NCBI GenBank assembly: GCA_947473535.1
Contig: CANJFK010000036.1
Coordinates: 1-7,451, forward strand
Direction: 5' to 3'
Length of the DNA stretch: 7,451 bases
Source: Legionellaceae bacterium
GTDB taxonomy: Bacteria; Pseudomonadota; Gammaproteobacteria; Legionellales; Legionellaceae
Notes under the pieces: model-generated
Database searches by the model: none
What the model was told of the DNA's origin: nothing
What the model saw: the letters and a program-made list of their open reading frames with translations, nothing else
Translations under genes and position numbers: made by a program
Shown here: piece after piece, positions 1 through 6,323 of the stretch
Numbering within the stretch: position 1 is the first letter of the stretch
Layout of the letters: every line of letters begins with the position of its first letter

Positions 1-1167
1 AATTAACGCGGCAAGCGCATCATCTTTTGTCATATAGCCTGTGTTTACATGGCCTAAACCGACGATGACGGCGCCGGTCAGTGTCGCGATATCGATGACC
101 AGACTCGGCTTGAACCGTTCAGCATACGTTAATGCGTCAGCTAGAACCAGACGTCCCTCCGCATCAGTGTTGATAATTTCGATGGTTTGGCCAGACAAGC
201 TCGTGACAATATCGCCTGGTTTTACAGCTGAACCACCTGGCATATTTTCAGCGCAGGCTAATAAGCCAATAACATTAATAGGTAGTTTAAGTAATGCGCA
301 TGCTTTGAGCGTGCCTAGTACGCTCGCGGCTCCAGCCATGTCATATTTCATTTCATGCATGCCATCTGGATTTTTTAAGGAGATGCCGCCTGAATCAAAG
401 GTGATGCCTTTGCCAACCAAGACAACGGGTGGCATTTTGTCGCCAGCACCAAGGTATTGTACGCCAATTAATTGAGGAGGCTCTTTGCTTCCTTGAGCCA
501 CAGCAAGTAACGCGCCCATGCCCATTTGCGCCATCTCGTCACGATTTAGAACTTTTGTTTGTAATTTATCATGGTGTTGTGCGAGCGCTAACGCTTGTTG
601 TGCGAGGTAGGTCGGTGTACATACATTTGCCGGTAGATTAGCTAAATTACGAGTAAATCGTACGCCTTCAGCGATTGCTTCGGCAGATGTAATCGCAACG
701 ATGTTAGCGCCAGGCAAGAAAAACTGAAGGAACTCTAGTCGGTGAGGCTTGTTGTTTTTGCTTTTAAAATCAAGCAGTTGATAGCACTGATCTTCGAATT
801 TCAAAACCATTTGCTGTATTTGCCAGTCTGGTGTGTGTTGTGATAGTTGTGGCATGCAAATCGTTGCAGCACCAATGCGCTGTTTAAGTAAAAAACCGGT
901 AATATCAGTGATACGTTTAGAGAGCTGTTCTGCTGAAAATTTTGCCTCATCGCCGCAGTGGATGATTAAAACGCTATGCCCATCGACATCAGCTTGCCAT
1001 GTCGTGTCACCACAATCCGTGAGTTTTACGACTAGACGGCTAATCAGGCCCTGGTGTTGTTGATCTATCTGTGAAACAAAATCCGGCAAACGCATGTTGC
1101 TAAAGAGGCCAATTACAATGCATTCGCTCGTTTGAATGGATGGTGTTGCGGTTAGTCCATAATTCAT
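1..1167 (-). CDS. pepA: Leucyl (cytosol) aminopeptidase PepA, partial: C-terminus beyond left edge
   Basis: PepA is a cytosolic M17 metallo-aminopeptidase that removes N-terminal residues from peptides using two metal ions. In some gammaproteobacteria it also binds DNA. The minus frame is open from ATG at 1167-1165 to the window edge, giving 389 residues of a protein usually near 500. Residues 1-160 form the variable N-terminal domain. The catalytic domain then shows VGKGITFDSGG (251-261), a KYDMAGA block (274-280) and the M17 signature NTDAEGRL (333-340). By homology, K253, D258, D276, D335 and E337 are the metal ligands, and K265 and R339 are catalytic; all are present. AGGAAG (1178-1173) lies 5 nt before the ATG and supports this start. 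The gene is divergent from lptF, as in many gammaproteobacteria. The frame is intact; only the C-terminal part (about 110 residues by family length) is missing. Confidence 0.97.
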   Translation of the reverse strand, partial: MNYGLTATPSIQTSECIVIGLFSNMRLPDFVSQIDQQHQGLISRLVVKLTDCGDTTWQADVDGHSVLIIHCGDEAKFSAEQLSKRITDITGFLLKQRIGAATICMPQLSQHTPDWQIQQMVLKFEDQCYQLLDFKSKNNKPHRLEFLQFFLPGANIVAITSAEAIAEGVRFTRNLANLPANVCTPTYLAQQALALAQHHDKLQTKVLNRDEMAQMGMGALLAVAQGSKEPPQLIGVQYLGAGDKMPPVVLVGKGITFDSGGISLKNPDGMHEMKYDMAGAASVLGTLKACALLKLPINVIGLLACAENMPGGSAVKPGDIVTSLSGQTIEIINTDAEGRLVLADALTYAERFKPSLVIDIATLTGAVIVGLGHVNTGYMTKDDALAALI

Positions 1168-1189
1168 TATTTCTTCCTGTGGTGCTTGA

Positions 1190-1226
1190 AAAGTGTTATT
1201 TTACCTAGAGTTTGTTGTTATATCTA
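1190..1226 (-). promoter_or_regulatory. Possible sigma70 promoter for pepA
   Basis: Reading the minus strand, a TAGATA box (1226-1221) and a TAAAAT box (1203-1198) are separated by 17 nt. Transcription would begin near 1190, about 23 nt before the pepA ATG. The -35 matches 4 of 6 consensus positions and the -10 matches 5 of 6. It is the best candidate in the short intergenic region, but such boxes occur by chance in AT-rich DNA. Confidence 0.3.
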
Positions 1227-1237
1227 TACTTCGCGTG
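1201..1237 (+). promoter_or_regulatory. Possible sigma70 promoter for lptF-lptG
   Basis: TATACT (1225-1230) is a good -10 box. The best -35 at proper spacing is TTACCT (1201-1206), with an 18-nt spacer and only 3 of 6 matches. A start near 1237 would give a leader of about 60 nt before the lptF GTG. The boxes overlap the candidate pepA promoter on the other strand, so the two genes may compete for or share polymerase here. Confidence 0.35.
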
Positions 1238-1297
1238 GTCACAAATTACTATTTTTTGGCGCCGCCCTATCCACATAAAGAGGCATAAAGACCCATC

Positions 1298-2374
1298 GTG
1301 CTAATTTTTCGTTATTTAGCCAAAGAAGTGTTTGTTACGTTAGTTGCCTTGACGTCTATCTTGTTATTGATTTTCATGAGTAACCAGGTTGTTATTTACT
1401 TGAATCGTGCTGCCAGCGGCACAATTCCTGGCATGCTTATCATGAAACTGATGATGTTAGAACTGCCAAACCTTCTGGGGTTGTTATTGCCGTTAGGTTT
1501 TTATGTGGCGCTGTTGCTGGCCTATGGTCGAATGTATGCTGACAGTGAAATGATCGTGTTGCAAGCTTGTGGTTATGGCCCTGGCCGGCTGCTCAAGCAT
1601 AGCCTTATCATGGCATTGGTGGTGGCGCTGGTAACGAGTGTGATGATCTGGACAAGTCCCCTGATTGCCTTCGAACGCGCAAAATTGTTGCAAACAACGG
1701 GCGTACAAACATTAATCCAAACCATCGTGCCCGGACGTTTTCGTGCAATGTCAGGTGGGCAACAGGTGTTTTATGTTGAATCCATGAGTCGAGACCATAC
1801 GCAGGCAAATCACATCTTTTTAGCCAGGCTAATACAGAATGAAGGCAAAGAGCAATGGGACGTTGTTTGGGCCGATAAAGCCTTTGTAAACACTGACCCA
1901 GCAACACATGAAGACTTCATCTTGATGGATAACGGTAAAAAATATCAAGGGATACCGGGGCAAGCGGATTTCCAGATCGCTGAATTTTCACGCTATAAAG
2001 CGCGTCTCCCGCACCCGATTGTAGTGGTTAAAAATGACATCCGTACGGTTAGTCTGAGTAGTTTGTGGCCATTAAATAATCCTGATCGTACGAAAGCGGC
2101 GGAGTTACAGTGGCGGATATCGGTTCCGTTGATGGTTTTAACGTTAACGCTGGTTGGCGTTCCGCTCAGTCGAGTTAACCCGCGCGCCGGCAAGTATGCT
2201 AAATTATTGCCCGCTATTGTGCTTTATATCTTTTATGCAAATTTTATGTTTATAGCACGTGATTGGCTTAGCTCTGGAAAAATACCAGTATGGTTGGGCA
2301 TGTGGTGGATCCACCTTGTTGTTGCGGTCATTGGTTTATTGCTTATTTGGCGAAATCAGGTGAAATTATCATGA
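1298..2374 (+). CDS. lptF: LPS export ABC transporter permease LptF
   Basis: LptF is one of the two inner-membrane permease subunits of LptB2FG, which extracts lipopolysaccharide from the inner membrane and passes it to LptC and LptA. The 358-residue product matches the usual length (about 360). Membrane segments fall near residues 10-35, 52-76 and 100-124, followed by a periplasmic domain (about 125-265, the jellyroll in this family), then 272-291, 303-321 and 331-351. The coupling-helix block SEMIVLQACGYGPGRLLK (83-100) would contact LptB. AAELQWRISVPL and SRVNPRAGKYAKLLPAI are LptF-like. The start is GTG. The MLIFRYL beginning resembles the E. coli LptF N-terminus, and no other nearby start preserves the first helix. 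The purine-rich AAGAGG (1278-1283) is 14 nt upstream, so translation initiation may be weak. The gene overlaps lptG by 4 nt. Confidence 0.96.
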   Translation: MLIFRYLAKEVFVTLVALTSILLLIFMSNQVVIYLNRAASGTIPGMLIMKLMMLELPNLLGLLLPLGFYVALLLAYGRMYADSEMIVLQACGYGPGRLLKHSLIMALVVALVTSVMIWTSPLIAFERAKLLQTTGVQTLIQTIVPGRFRAMSGGQQVFYVESMSRDHTQANHIFLARLIQNEGKEQWDVVWADKAFVNTDPATHEDFILMDNGKKYQGIPGQADFQIAEFSRYKARLPHPIVVVKNDIRTVSLSSLWPLNNPDRTKAAELQWRISVPLMVLTLTLVGVPLSRVNPRAGKYAKLLPAIVLYIFYANFMFIARDWLSSGKIPVWLGMWWIHLVVAVIGLLLIWRNQVKLS

Positions 2375-3435
2375 AGTTGTTGGAGCGATATATTGCCAAA
2401 TCAGTGCTATCTGCCATTGTGTTGGTGACGGTGTTGCTCGCTGGTCTGCAACTTTTTATTTTATTTGTTAATCAACTCGGTGACTTAGGTAAAGCTGATT
2501 ATGGGATTGTTGAAGCCGCTAAATTTGTGTTTTTGGACATGCCGTATGAAGTGTATTTGTTTTTTCCGATGGCGAGTTTACTCGGGTGTTTGATTGGTCT
2601 AGGGACGATGGCTAATCATCGTGAGCTAATTGTGATGCGCGCATCGGGTATGTCCATAGGGCAAATTACCTTAGCGGTGTTGAAAGTGGCTATCCTCGTG
2701 ATTGTTGTCGTTACGTTGGCCGGCGAGATTTTGATGCCCAGACTGGTTCGACTGGCCAATGATCAAAAAGTACAAGCACTCACAGCGGGACAAACCATGC
2801 GGACAGCGCGAGGTGTTTGGCTACGATATCACAATGACTTCATTGCCATCGCTTCTATTTTACCTAACAACGAGTTGCAGCAAGTGAATCAATTCCACTT
2901 TGATGAGACACACCATTTGCGTTTGGCTCGCCGTATTGAAACAATCGTGTATACCGATGGGGTGTGGCATGCGCATGGCGTTGCGGAAACACGGATTAAC
3001 AAGGCTAGTACTCACGCACGGTATCGATCCGATATGATTTGGGATGTGCCGTTGAAGCCGAGTATTCTGGGTGTAAGTGGTAATGAACCAGATGAAATGA
3101 CGTTACATGAGCTACATCAATACCTCTATGCACAAAAAAAAGATCACCAAGTTGCCCTGAATTACCAATTGGTTTATTGGCAACGACTCGTTCAACCGTT
3201 CACTACAGTGGTTATGATGATCCTTGCCATACCCTTTATTTTCGGCCCACTGCGCTCATCAACGATGGGTTCAAAATTGTTGGCAGGAGCGACGGTTGGT
3301 TTTGGATTTCACATTATTAATCGTTTTTTTGGATCCATCAGCCAAGTTTATCAATTATCGCCTGTTATTGCGGCCATAGGACCTACTTGTCTCTTTGCAT
3401 TGCTGGGCTTGTATTTAATGAGGCGGGTTAAATGA
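2371..3435 (+). CDS. lptG: LPS export ABC transporter permease LptG
   Basis: LptG is the partner permease of LptF in the LptB2FG lipopolysaccharide extractor. The 354-residue product has the family layout: membrane segments near residues 12-33, 58-80 and 100-122, a periplasmic domain (about 125-265), and three more segments near 273-292, 302-320 and 330-350. The cytoplasmic block HRELIVMRASGMSIGQ (83-98) is the LptB-contacting coupling helix. FGPLRSSTMGSKLLAG (291-306) is a strong LptG-type signature. The start is ATG at 2371, inside the lptF stop (ATGA), with AGGTG at 2358-2362 placed 8 nt upstream, so the two genes are translationally coupled. A longer reading from 2290 would add 27 residues inside lptF and is rejected. 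A run of eight A residues (3134-3141) lies in the coding sequence near residues 255-257. The gene converges on the 130-aa minus-strand gene with 9 bp between stops. Confidence 0.97.
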   Translation: MKLLERYIAKSVLSAIVLVTVLLAGLQLFILFVNQLGDLGKADYGIVEAAKFVFLDMPYEVYLFFPMASLLGCLIGLGTMANHRELIVMRASGMSIGQITLAVLKVAILVIVVVTLAGEILMPRLVRLANDQKVQALTAGQTMRTARGVWLRYHNDFIAIASILPNNELQQVNQFHFDETHHLRLARRIETIVYTDGVWHAHGVAETRINKASTHARYRSDMIWDVPLKPSILGVSGNEPDEMTLHELHQYLYAQKKDHQVALNYQLVYWQRLVQPFTTVVMMILAIPFIFGPLRSSTMGSKLLAGATVGFGFHIINRFFGSISQVYQLSPVIAAIGPTCLFALLGLYLMRRVK

Positions 3436-3444
3436 GTCGGCCCT

Positions 3445-3837
3445 TTATTTGTTAGAGGGAGAGCTACGCCCGTCTTGACTGGGCTCGTTAGATGATTCCG
3501 TATCAGGTTGGCCATCATCACTCAATAACCGCATGGCGTTATTGGGTTTGTATTTTTCGATGGACCGCGGTGGGTTAGTAGCCGAGCTTGCGTTTGTAGG
3601 CCGAGGTGCCAAATGTTTTCGAGTTGGCACTGGTTTAAAAAAAGAGCTTCTAGCGATTGCCATAATCTCTGATGTATCGCAAAGTGGAATGGACTGATTT
3701 GACGTAGTAGTCCTACATGGCTGTCCATTACGATGTGTTGTTACACTAAGCGCATCGTCTTCATCACTATCCCACTCCGATGCGACTCGTGGCCTCGGAG
3801 GTGCTTTTGGTTTGTTTTTGGTCGTTTCTGAGTCCAT
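3445..3837 (-). CDS. Low-complexity Pro/Ser/Asp-rich small protein, unknown function
   Basis: I do not recognise this 130-residue protein. It has no signal peptide or membrane helix and looks mostly disordered. A basic, proline-rich start (KNKPKAPPRPR, 7-17) is followed by an acidic patch (SEWDSDEDDALS, 20-31), a Thr/Ser-rich stretch, a short hydrophobic-aromatic block (IMAIARSSFFK, 58-68) and a polar tail beginning LLSDD (104-108). The SFFK block and LLSD tail recur in the 105-aa protein at 6324-6641, which supports both being real. The start is ATG at 3837. No clear Shine-Dalgarno precedes it, but a TATACT box lies about 26-31 nt upstream. Low complexity plus polar C-terminus is compatible with a secreted effector in a Legionella/Coxiella-like host; that is only an inference. 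It could also be a non-coding frame. Confidence 0.55.
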   Translation of the reverse strand: MDSETTKNKPKAPPRPRVASEWDSDEDDALSVTTHRNGQPCRTTTSNQSIPLCDTSEIMAIARSSFFKPVPTRKHLAPRPTNASSATNPPRSIEKYKPNNAMRLLSDDGQPDTESSNEPSQDGRSSPSNK

Positions 3838-3862
3838 GATTTATTATTTTCACAATAAAAAT

Positions 3863-3868
3863 AGTATA
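3863..3868 (-). promoter_or_regulatory. Possible -10 box for the 130-aa gene
   Basis: TATACT on the minus strand (3868-3863) would place a transcription start near 3855, about 18 nt before the ATG at 3837. No recognisable -35 box sits at the right distance. This could be an isolated promoter in the gap of about 60 bp after the preceding small gene, or chance. Confidence 0.25.
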
Positions 3869-3897
3869 AGAAATCGCATCGACTTAGGCGTCGGTCC

Positions 3898-4188
3898 CTA
3901 TTTTTCGATCCACTCTGATAAAATACTGATAATTTTGCGCGCTTGATCGTCACTGGAAATGTTAAATTTTGATTTTTGCCAGTATTGATTGTTGCGTTTT
4001 TGATACCGTCTGATTGAATATTTGACTGGGCCAAATTCTTGTTTGGCATTTACCCATTCTTGATAGCGATAAAGGATAGTAGTCCATGCACCTTTAGATA
4101 AAATTTCTTTCCCTAATTCACGTACTTTCTCTATGTTGTCTTCGCTGAAGGCAATCGTTAAATCATCAATCGTTTCACTCACGAGCAT
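3898..4188 (-). CDS. Small soluble protein of about 96 aa, unknown function
   Basis: The product is small, well-mixed and globular-looking, without a signal peptide or membrane segment. An acidic helical N-terminal half (SETIDDLTIAFSEDNIEKV, 4-22) leads to GAWTTILYRYQEWVNA (33-48). A basic, aromatic block follows, GPVKYSIRRYQKRN (53-66), then SKFNISSDDQARKI (73-86) and a final helix. The last two blocks read like conserved family motifs, but I cannot name the family. The start is uncertain. TTG (4203) would give 101 aa but has no ribosome site. ATG (4188), used here, has AGGA only 2 nt upstream. GTG (4182) has the same AGGA at 8 nt and is perhaps better placed. The gene follows the DUF2845-like gene on the same strand with about 20 nt between them, so the two are probably cotranscribed. 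Confidence 0.8.
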   Translation of the reverse strand: MLVSETIDDLTIAFSEDNIEKVRELGKEILSKGAWTTILYRYQEWVNAKQEFGPVKYSIRRYQKRNNQYWQKSKFNISSDDQARKIISILSEWIEK

Positions 4189-4206
4189 ATTCCTAGGCTT
4201 CAAAGG

Positions 4207-4782
4207 TCATTCGATGGATTGTAGTTGTCCGTTAACAAATGTCAAGCTGAAAAGTGGTTGGTATTGATCAATTTGGTAAATCCAGACTTCAGGTTTTGCA
4301 GTACTCGGCACTGCCTTATTGATATACGTGTTATTTACCATGGAAGGAGAACCACAGGCGGAGTAGACTTGGCTTATATCATCGCCTTTCTGCAACGTAA
4401 CGCCTTGGCAAAGGGTTGACGCATTGCTGCTCGAACCATTTATGCTCATACCCTGTACTTTGTTATTGATAATGTCGATGGAAAGACTGATCCCTTGTGA
4501 GCCGCTTCCAATGGAAAACATGGTATAGACAGGGGTTAAACCTTGGTAAATCGCGCCCTGATTGAGTGTTGTATAAATCAACTGTGTGACCGGTATTCTT
4601 TCGACCACGGGATGGTTGGATTGATTTTTGCTAATGGGTTCGCCACAAGCGGACAGCACTTCAGCCGCCGTCATGCCTGTATTGATATAAGTATGATTGC
4701 CCGGGCAATACATTGATTGTGCCGCATTCGCTAGAAGTGGTGATAACGACATAGTTAATGCGACAACGATGTGTGATTTCAT
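4207..4782 (-). CDS. Secreted DUF2845-like protein with two tandem repeats
   Basis: This 191-residue protein starts with a clear Sec signal peptide: MK, a hydrophobic stretch, and an ANA-type cleavage site near residues 18-21. The mature part contains two copies of one module. Each begins with a cysteine, then a G-x(5-6)-V-x-SACG-x-P motif (residues 36-49 and 133-146), followed by an IY strand and a strand pair ending at asparagine-rich turns (INNKVQGMSI; VNGQLQSIE). The cysteines pair as C26/C46 and C125/C143, suggesting one disulfide per module in the periplasm. The SACGxP motif fits DUF2845 proteins of Legionella and Coxiella relatives and resembles the BamE/SmpA-type fold. Function is unknown. 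The start is ATG 4782, with GGA 7 nt upstream; a TTG at 4794 would put four extra residues before the signal peptide and is less likely. Confidence 0.85.
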   Translation of the reverse strand: MKSHIVVALTMSLSPLLANAAQSMYCPGNHTYINTGMTAAEVLSACGEPISKNQSNHPVVERIPVTQLIYTTLNQGAIYQGLTPVYTMFSIGSGSQGISLSIDIINNKVQGMSINGSSSNASTLCQGVTLQKGDDISQVYSACGSPSMVNNTYINKAVPSTAKPEVWIYQIDQYQPLFSLTFVNGQLQSIE

Positions 4783-4813
4783 GCTGACGTCCAATCAATT
4801 CCCATGTAACTAA

Positions 4814-4819
4814 AGTATA
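4814..4819 (-). promoter_or_regulatory. Possible -10 box for the DUF2845-like gene
   Basis: TATACT on the minus strand (4819-4814) would start transcription near 4807, about 25 nt before the ATG at 4782. There is no good -35 box upstream. It lies in the gap of about 70 bp after yggT and is the only sign that the secreted-protein gene may have its own promoter rather than relying on readthrough from proC-yggT. Confidence 0.25.
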
Positions 4820-4851
4820 GACCCATGGTTCCATTTTTGCTTTTTTCTAAG

Positions 4852-5427
4852 TTAAATCAAATGCAAGGGCATCGATGAACTGATAAACAGCGTAATGACT
4901 TTTAGAGCAAGCACTGCAAGGAAAGGAGAAAAATCAAAGCCTGCGATATCCGGTATCAGACGACGTGCCATTTGAAGTAAAGGCGCTGTGACGAGTCGTA
5001 GGACGTCCGCAAAAGGATGCTGCCAGTGCGGATTAACCCAGCTCATGATGACACGAATTAAAATGGCATAAAACAAAAGGTCACATGGTTGAACGATTAA
5101 ATCAGCCACGGTGTACAGTAGCACAAGAGTCCAAGGCATGAGGATGCCAAGTAGCAACCAGCCCAGCGTTATAAATTTTACTAATTCGACGATGACAAGC
5201 ACCGTAAAACAAGCCCAATCATAGCGACTTAAACGTTTTGTTTTCGATTTAAATAAACCTGCGAGCGGCGTAATGATTGGATTGGTCAAGCGATTGATTG
5301 CCTGGCTAACCGGATGAAGTGTGCTGACCCGAAAATAGCGCAAGGCCATTCGTGTCCATAGCACGAATGTCAATAAACTAAAGAGCAACGAAAATAAAAA
5401 ATAACCAACAGAAACTAACCCAGACAT
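4852..5427 (-). CDS. yggT: YggT family integral membrane protein
   Basis: YggT proteins are small inner-membrane proteins of poorly defined function; some have been linked to osmotic stress or membrane organisation. The 191-residue product contains two YggT modules, as is usual in gammaproteobacteria. Module one covers about residues 8-90, with hydrophobic helices at 8-27 and 70-95 around HPVSQAINRLTNPIITPLAGL (38-58). Module two covers about 96-188, with LIRVIMSWVNPHWQHPFADV (123-142), RLVTAPLLQMARRLIP (144-159) and FDFSPFLAVLALKVI (164-178). The paired pattern of 'hydrophobic helix, Pro-rich loop, helix' is diagnostic. Two adjacent ATGs (5430 and 5427) are possible. The GGAG at 5437-5434 sits 6 nt from the second, which is preferred. 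The gap to the proC stop is 15 nt, so the genes are probably coupled. Confidence 0.93.
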   Translation of the reverse strand: MSGLVSVGYFLFSLLFSLLTFVLWTRMALRYFRVSTLHPVSQAINRLTNPIITPLAGLFKSKTKRLSRYDWACFTVLVIVELVKFITLGWLLLGILMPWTLVLLYTVADLIVQPCDLLFYAILIRVIMSWVNPHWQHPFADVLRLVTAPLLQMARRLIPDIAGFDFSPFLAVLALKVITLFISSSMPLHLI

Positions 5428-5442
5428 CATGTTCTCCAAATA

Positions 5443-6228
5443 TTAGCGCCCCAATGTGCAGGCTCGTTCGTGTGCGGCTTGCATTGCGGCGGTGATCAAC
5501 TTATCCAAGCCTTGTGACATCAACACATCGATTGCTACGGCCGTTGTTCCCGCGGGCGATGTCACTTTTTTTCTTAACGCGTCAAGACTAAGTTCGCTGA
5601 GCGAGGCTAAGCTTAACGCACCTTTAAACGTTTGTAATGTAAACGTTGTTGCTACCGCTTCGGTCAGTCCTAAATCAATGGCTGCACGAATCATCAACTC
5701 CATAAATAAAAAGACATAAGCAGGCCCGCTACCCGAGAGTGCCGTGAAGGTTTCCATGTCGCGTTCTTGGTCGAGCCAGGTGGACAGACCAATGCTAGTA
5801 AAAATTTGTTCCGTCTCTTGTTTTTGCAACGCAGTGACCCATTCATTGGCAATTAATGGGGTTGCCGCTTGGCCAACTTGAGCCGCAATATTCGGCATTG
5901 CTCGTACGATGGCCATGCCAGGCTTCATGCGCTCGGCCAACCAGGAAAGCCGAAGCCCTGCTGCCACAGAGATCATTAAGCAATGAGCGGGCAACGTGGG
6001 GCTTATTTCAACTAAAACAGCGGCCATTTGCGATGGTTTGACGGCTAGAATAATGACGTCAGCATCTGCTGTGGTTGCTAAATTATCATGGTGAGTTTGG
6101 ATACCCATCTTATTGATTCCAATGGATAACGAAGGCGCTGAAGCGCGCAACACGTTGGTTTCATCCTTTGATAAACCCTGTGCGATTGCTTGTGCCATGT
6201 TTCCGAACCCAATAATGCTAATGTTCAT
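5443..6228 (-). CDS. proC: Pyrroline-5-carboxylate reductase ProC
   Basis: ProC reduces 1-pyrroline-5-carboxylate to L-proline with NAD(P)H, the last step of proline synthesis in the cytosol. The 261-residue product is close to the usual length (about 270). The Rossmann domain opens with SIIGFGNMAQAIAQGL (4-19), a GxGxMA dinucleotide-binding loop, followed by ILAVKPSQM (60-68) and VRAMPN (108-113). The C-terminal helical dimerisation domain has the substrate-binding SGSGPAYVF (165-173) and the family signature VTSPAGTTAVAIDVL (222-236). The start is ATG 6228, with AAGGAT just upstream at normal spacing. An earlier ATG at 6264 would put 12 residues before the Rossmann strand and lacks this site. 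It lies directly upstream of yggT, as expected. The usual upstream neighbour yggS is separated here by an opposing gene. Confidence 0.97.
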   Translation of the reverse strand: MNISIIGFGNMAQAIAQGLSKDETNVLRASAPSLSIGINKMGIQTHHDNLATTADADVIILAVKPSQMAAVLVEISPTLPAHCLMISVAAGLRLSWLAERMKPGMAIVRAMPNIAAQVGQAATPLIANEWVTALQKQETEQIFTSIGLSTWLDQERDMETFTALSGSGPAYVFLFMELMIRAAIDLGLTEAVATTFTLQTFKGALSLASLSELSLDALRKKVTSPAGTTAVAIDVLMSQGLDKLITAAMQAAHERACTLGR

Positions 6229-6235
6229 TTTATCC

Positions 6236-6270
6236 TTGCTATTGATTTTATGGTCTATAATCATATTAAC
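6236..6270 (+). promoter_or_regulatory. Possible promoter for the 105-aa plus-strand gene
   Basis: A perfect TATAAT lies at 6256-6261, but the nearest -35-like box, TTGCTA (6236-6241), leaves only a 14-nt spacer. A second pair, TTGATT (6242-6247) and TATTAA (6264-6269), has a 16-nt spacer and 4 of 6 matches each. Either would give a leader of about 50 nt before the ATG at 6324. The same AT-rich stretch must also contain any separate proC promoter, for which I see no convincing boxes. Confidence 0.3.
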
Positions 6271-6323
6271 TGCCTTAATTTTTTACGGCGATGGTTAATT
6301 AATTTATAGAGAGGAATGATATC

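Noticed and set aside
41..641. Plus-strand open frames opposite pepA
   Set aside because: They lie antisense to a clear PepA frame with all catalytic motifs and have no family features of their own.
1493..2193. Minus-strand open frames opposite lptF
   Set aside because: They are antisense shadows of a well-supported LptF; composition is unnatural (His/Cys/Gln-rich) with no motif.
2290..2370. A 27-residue N-terminal extension of LptG
   Set aside because: It lies inside lptF, while the ATG at 2371 has a good ribosome site and gives the family N-terminus MKLLERYIAK.
3461..3486. Possible terminator hairpin after lptG (GCCC/GGGC)
   Set aside because: Only a four-pair stem with a nine-base loop, no following T tract, and inside the 130-aa gene.
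3522..3728. Alternative 68-aa frame inside the 130-aa gene
   Set aside because: Same strand but a different frame. The longer frame has the motifs shared with the 6324-6641 protein, so it is the better choice.
3875..3892. Possible terminator after the 96-aa gene
   Set aside because: On the minus strand CGAC and GTCG can pair around a six-base loop before an AT-rich stretch, but four pairs and an interrupted T tract are too weak to call.
3741..4049. Minus-strand frame spanning two small genes
   Set aside because: It overlaps the 96-aa and 130-aa genes in another frame, has no start signal, and its composition looks like out-of-frame translation.
5456..6298. Plus-strand open frames opposite proC
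   Set aside because: Antisense to a clear ProC with full Rossmann and signature motifs; no independent support.
6295..6302. TTAATTAA palindrome before the 105-aa gene
   Set aside because: Short AT palindrome expected by chance in an AT-rich intergenic region; too short to call an operator.
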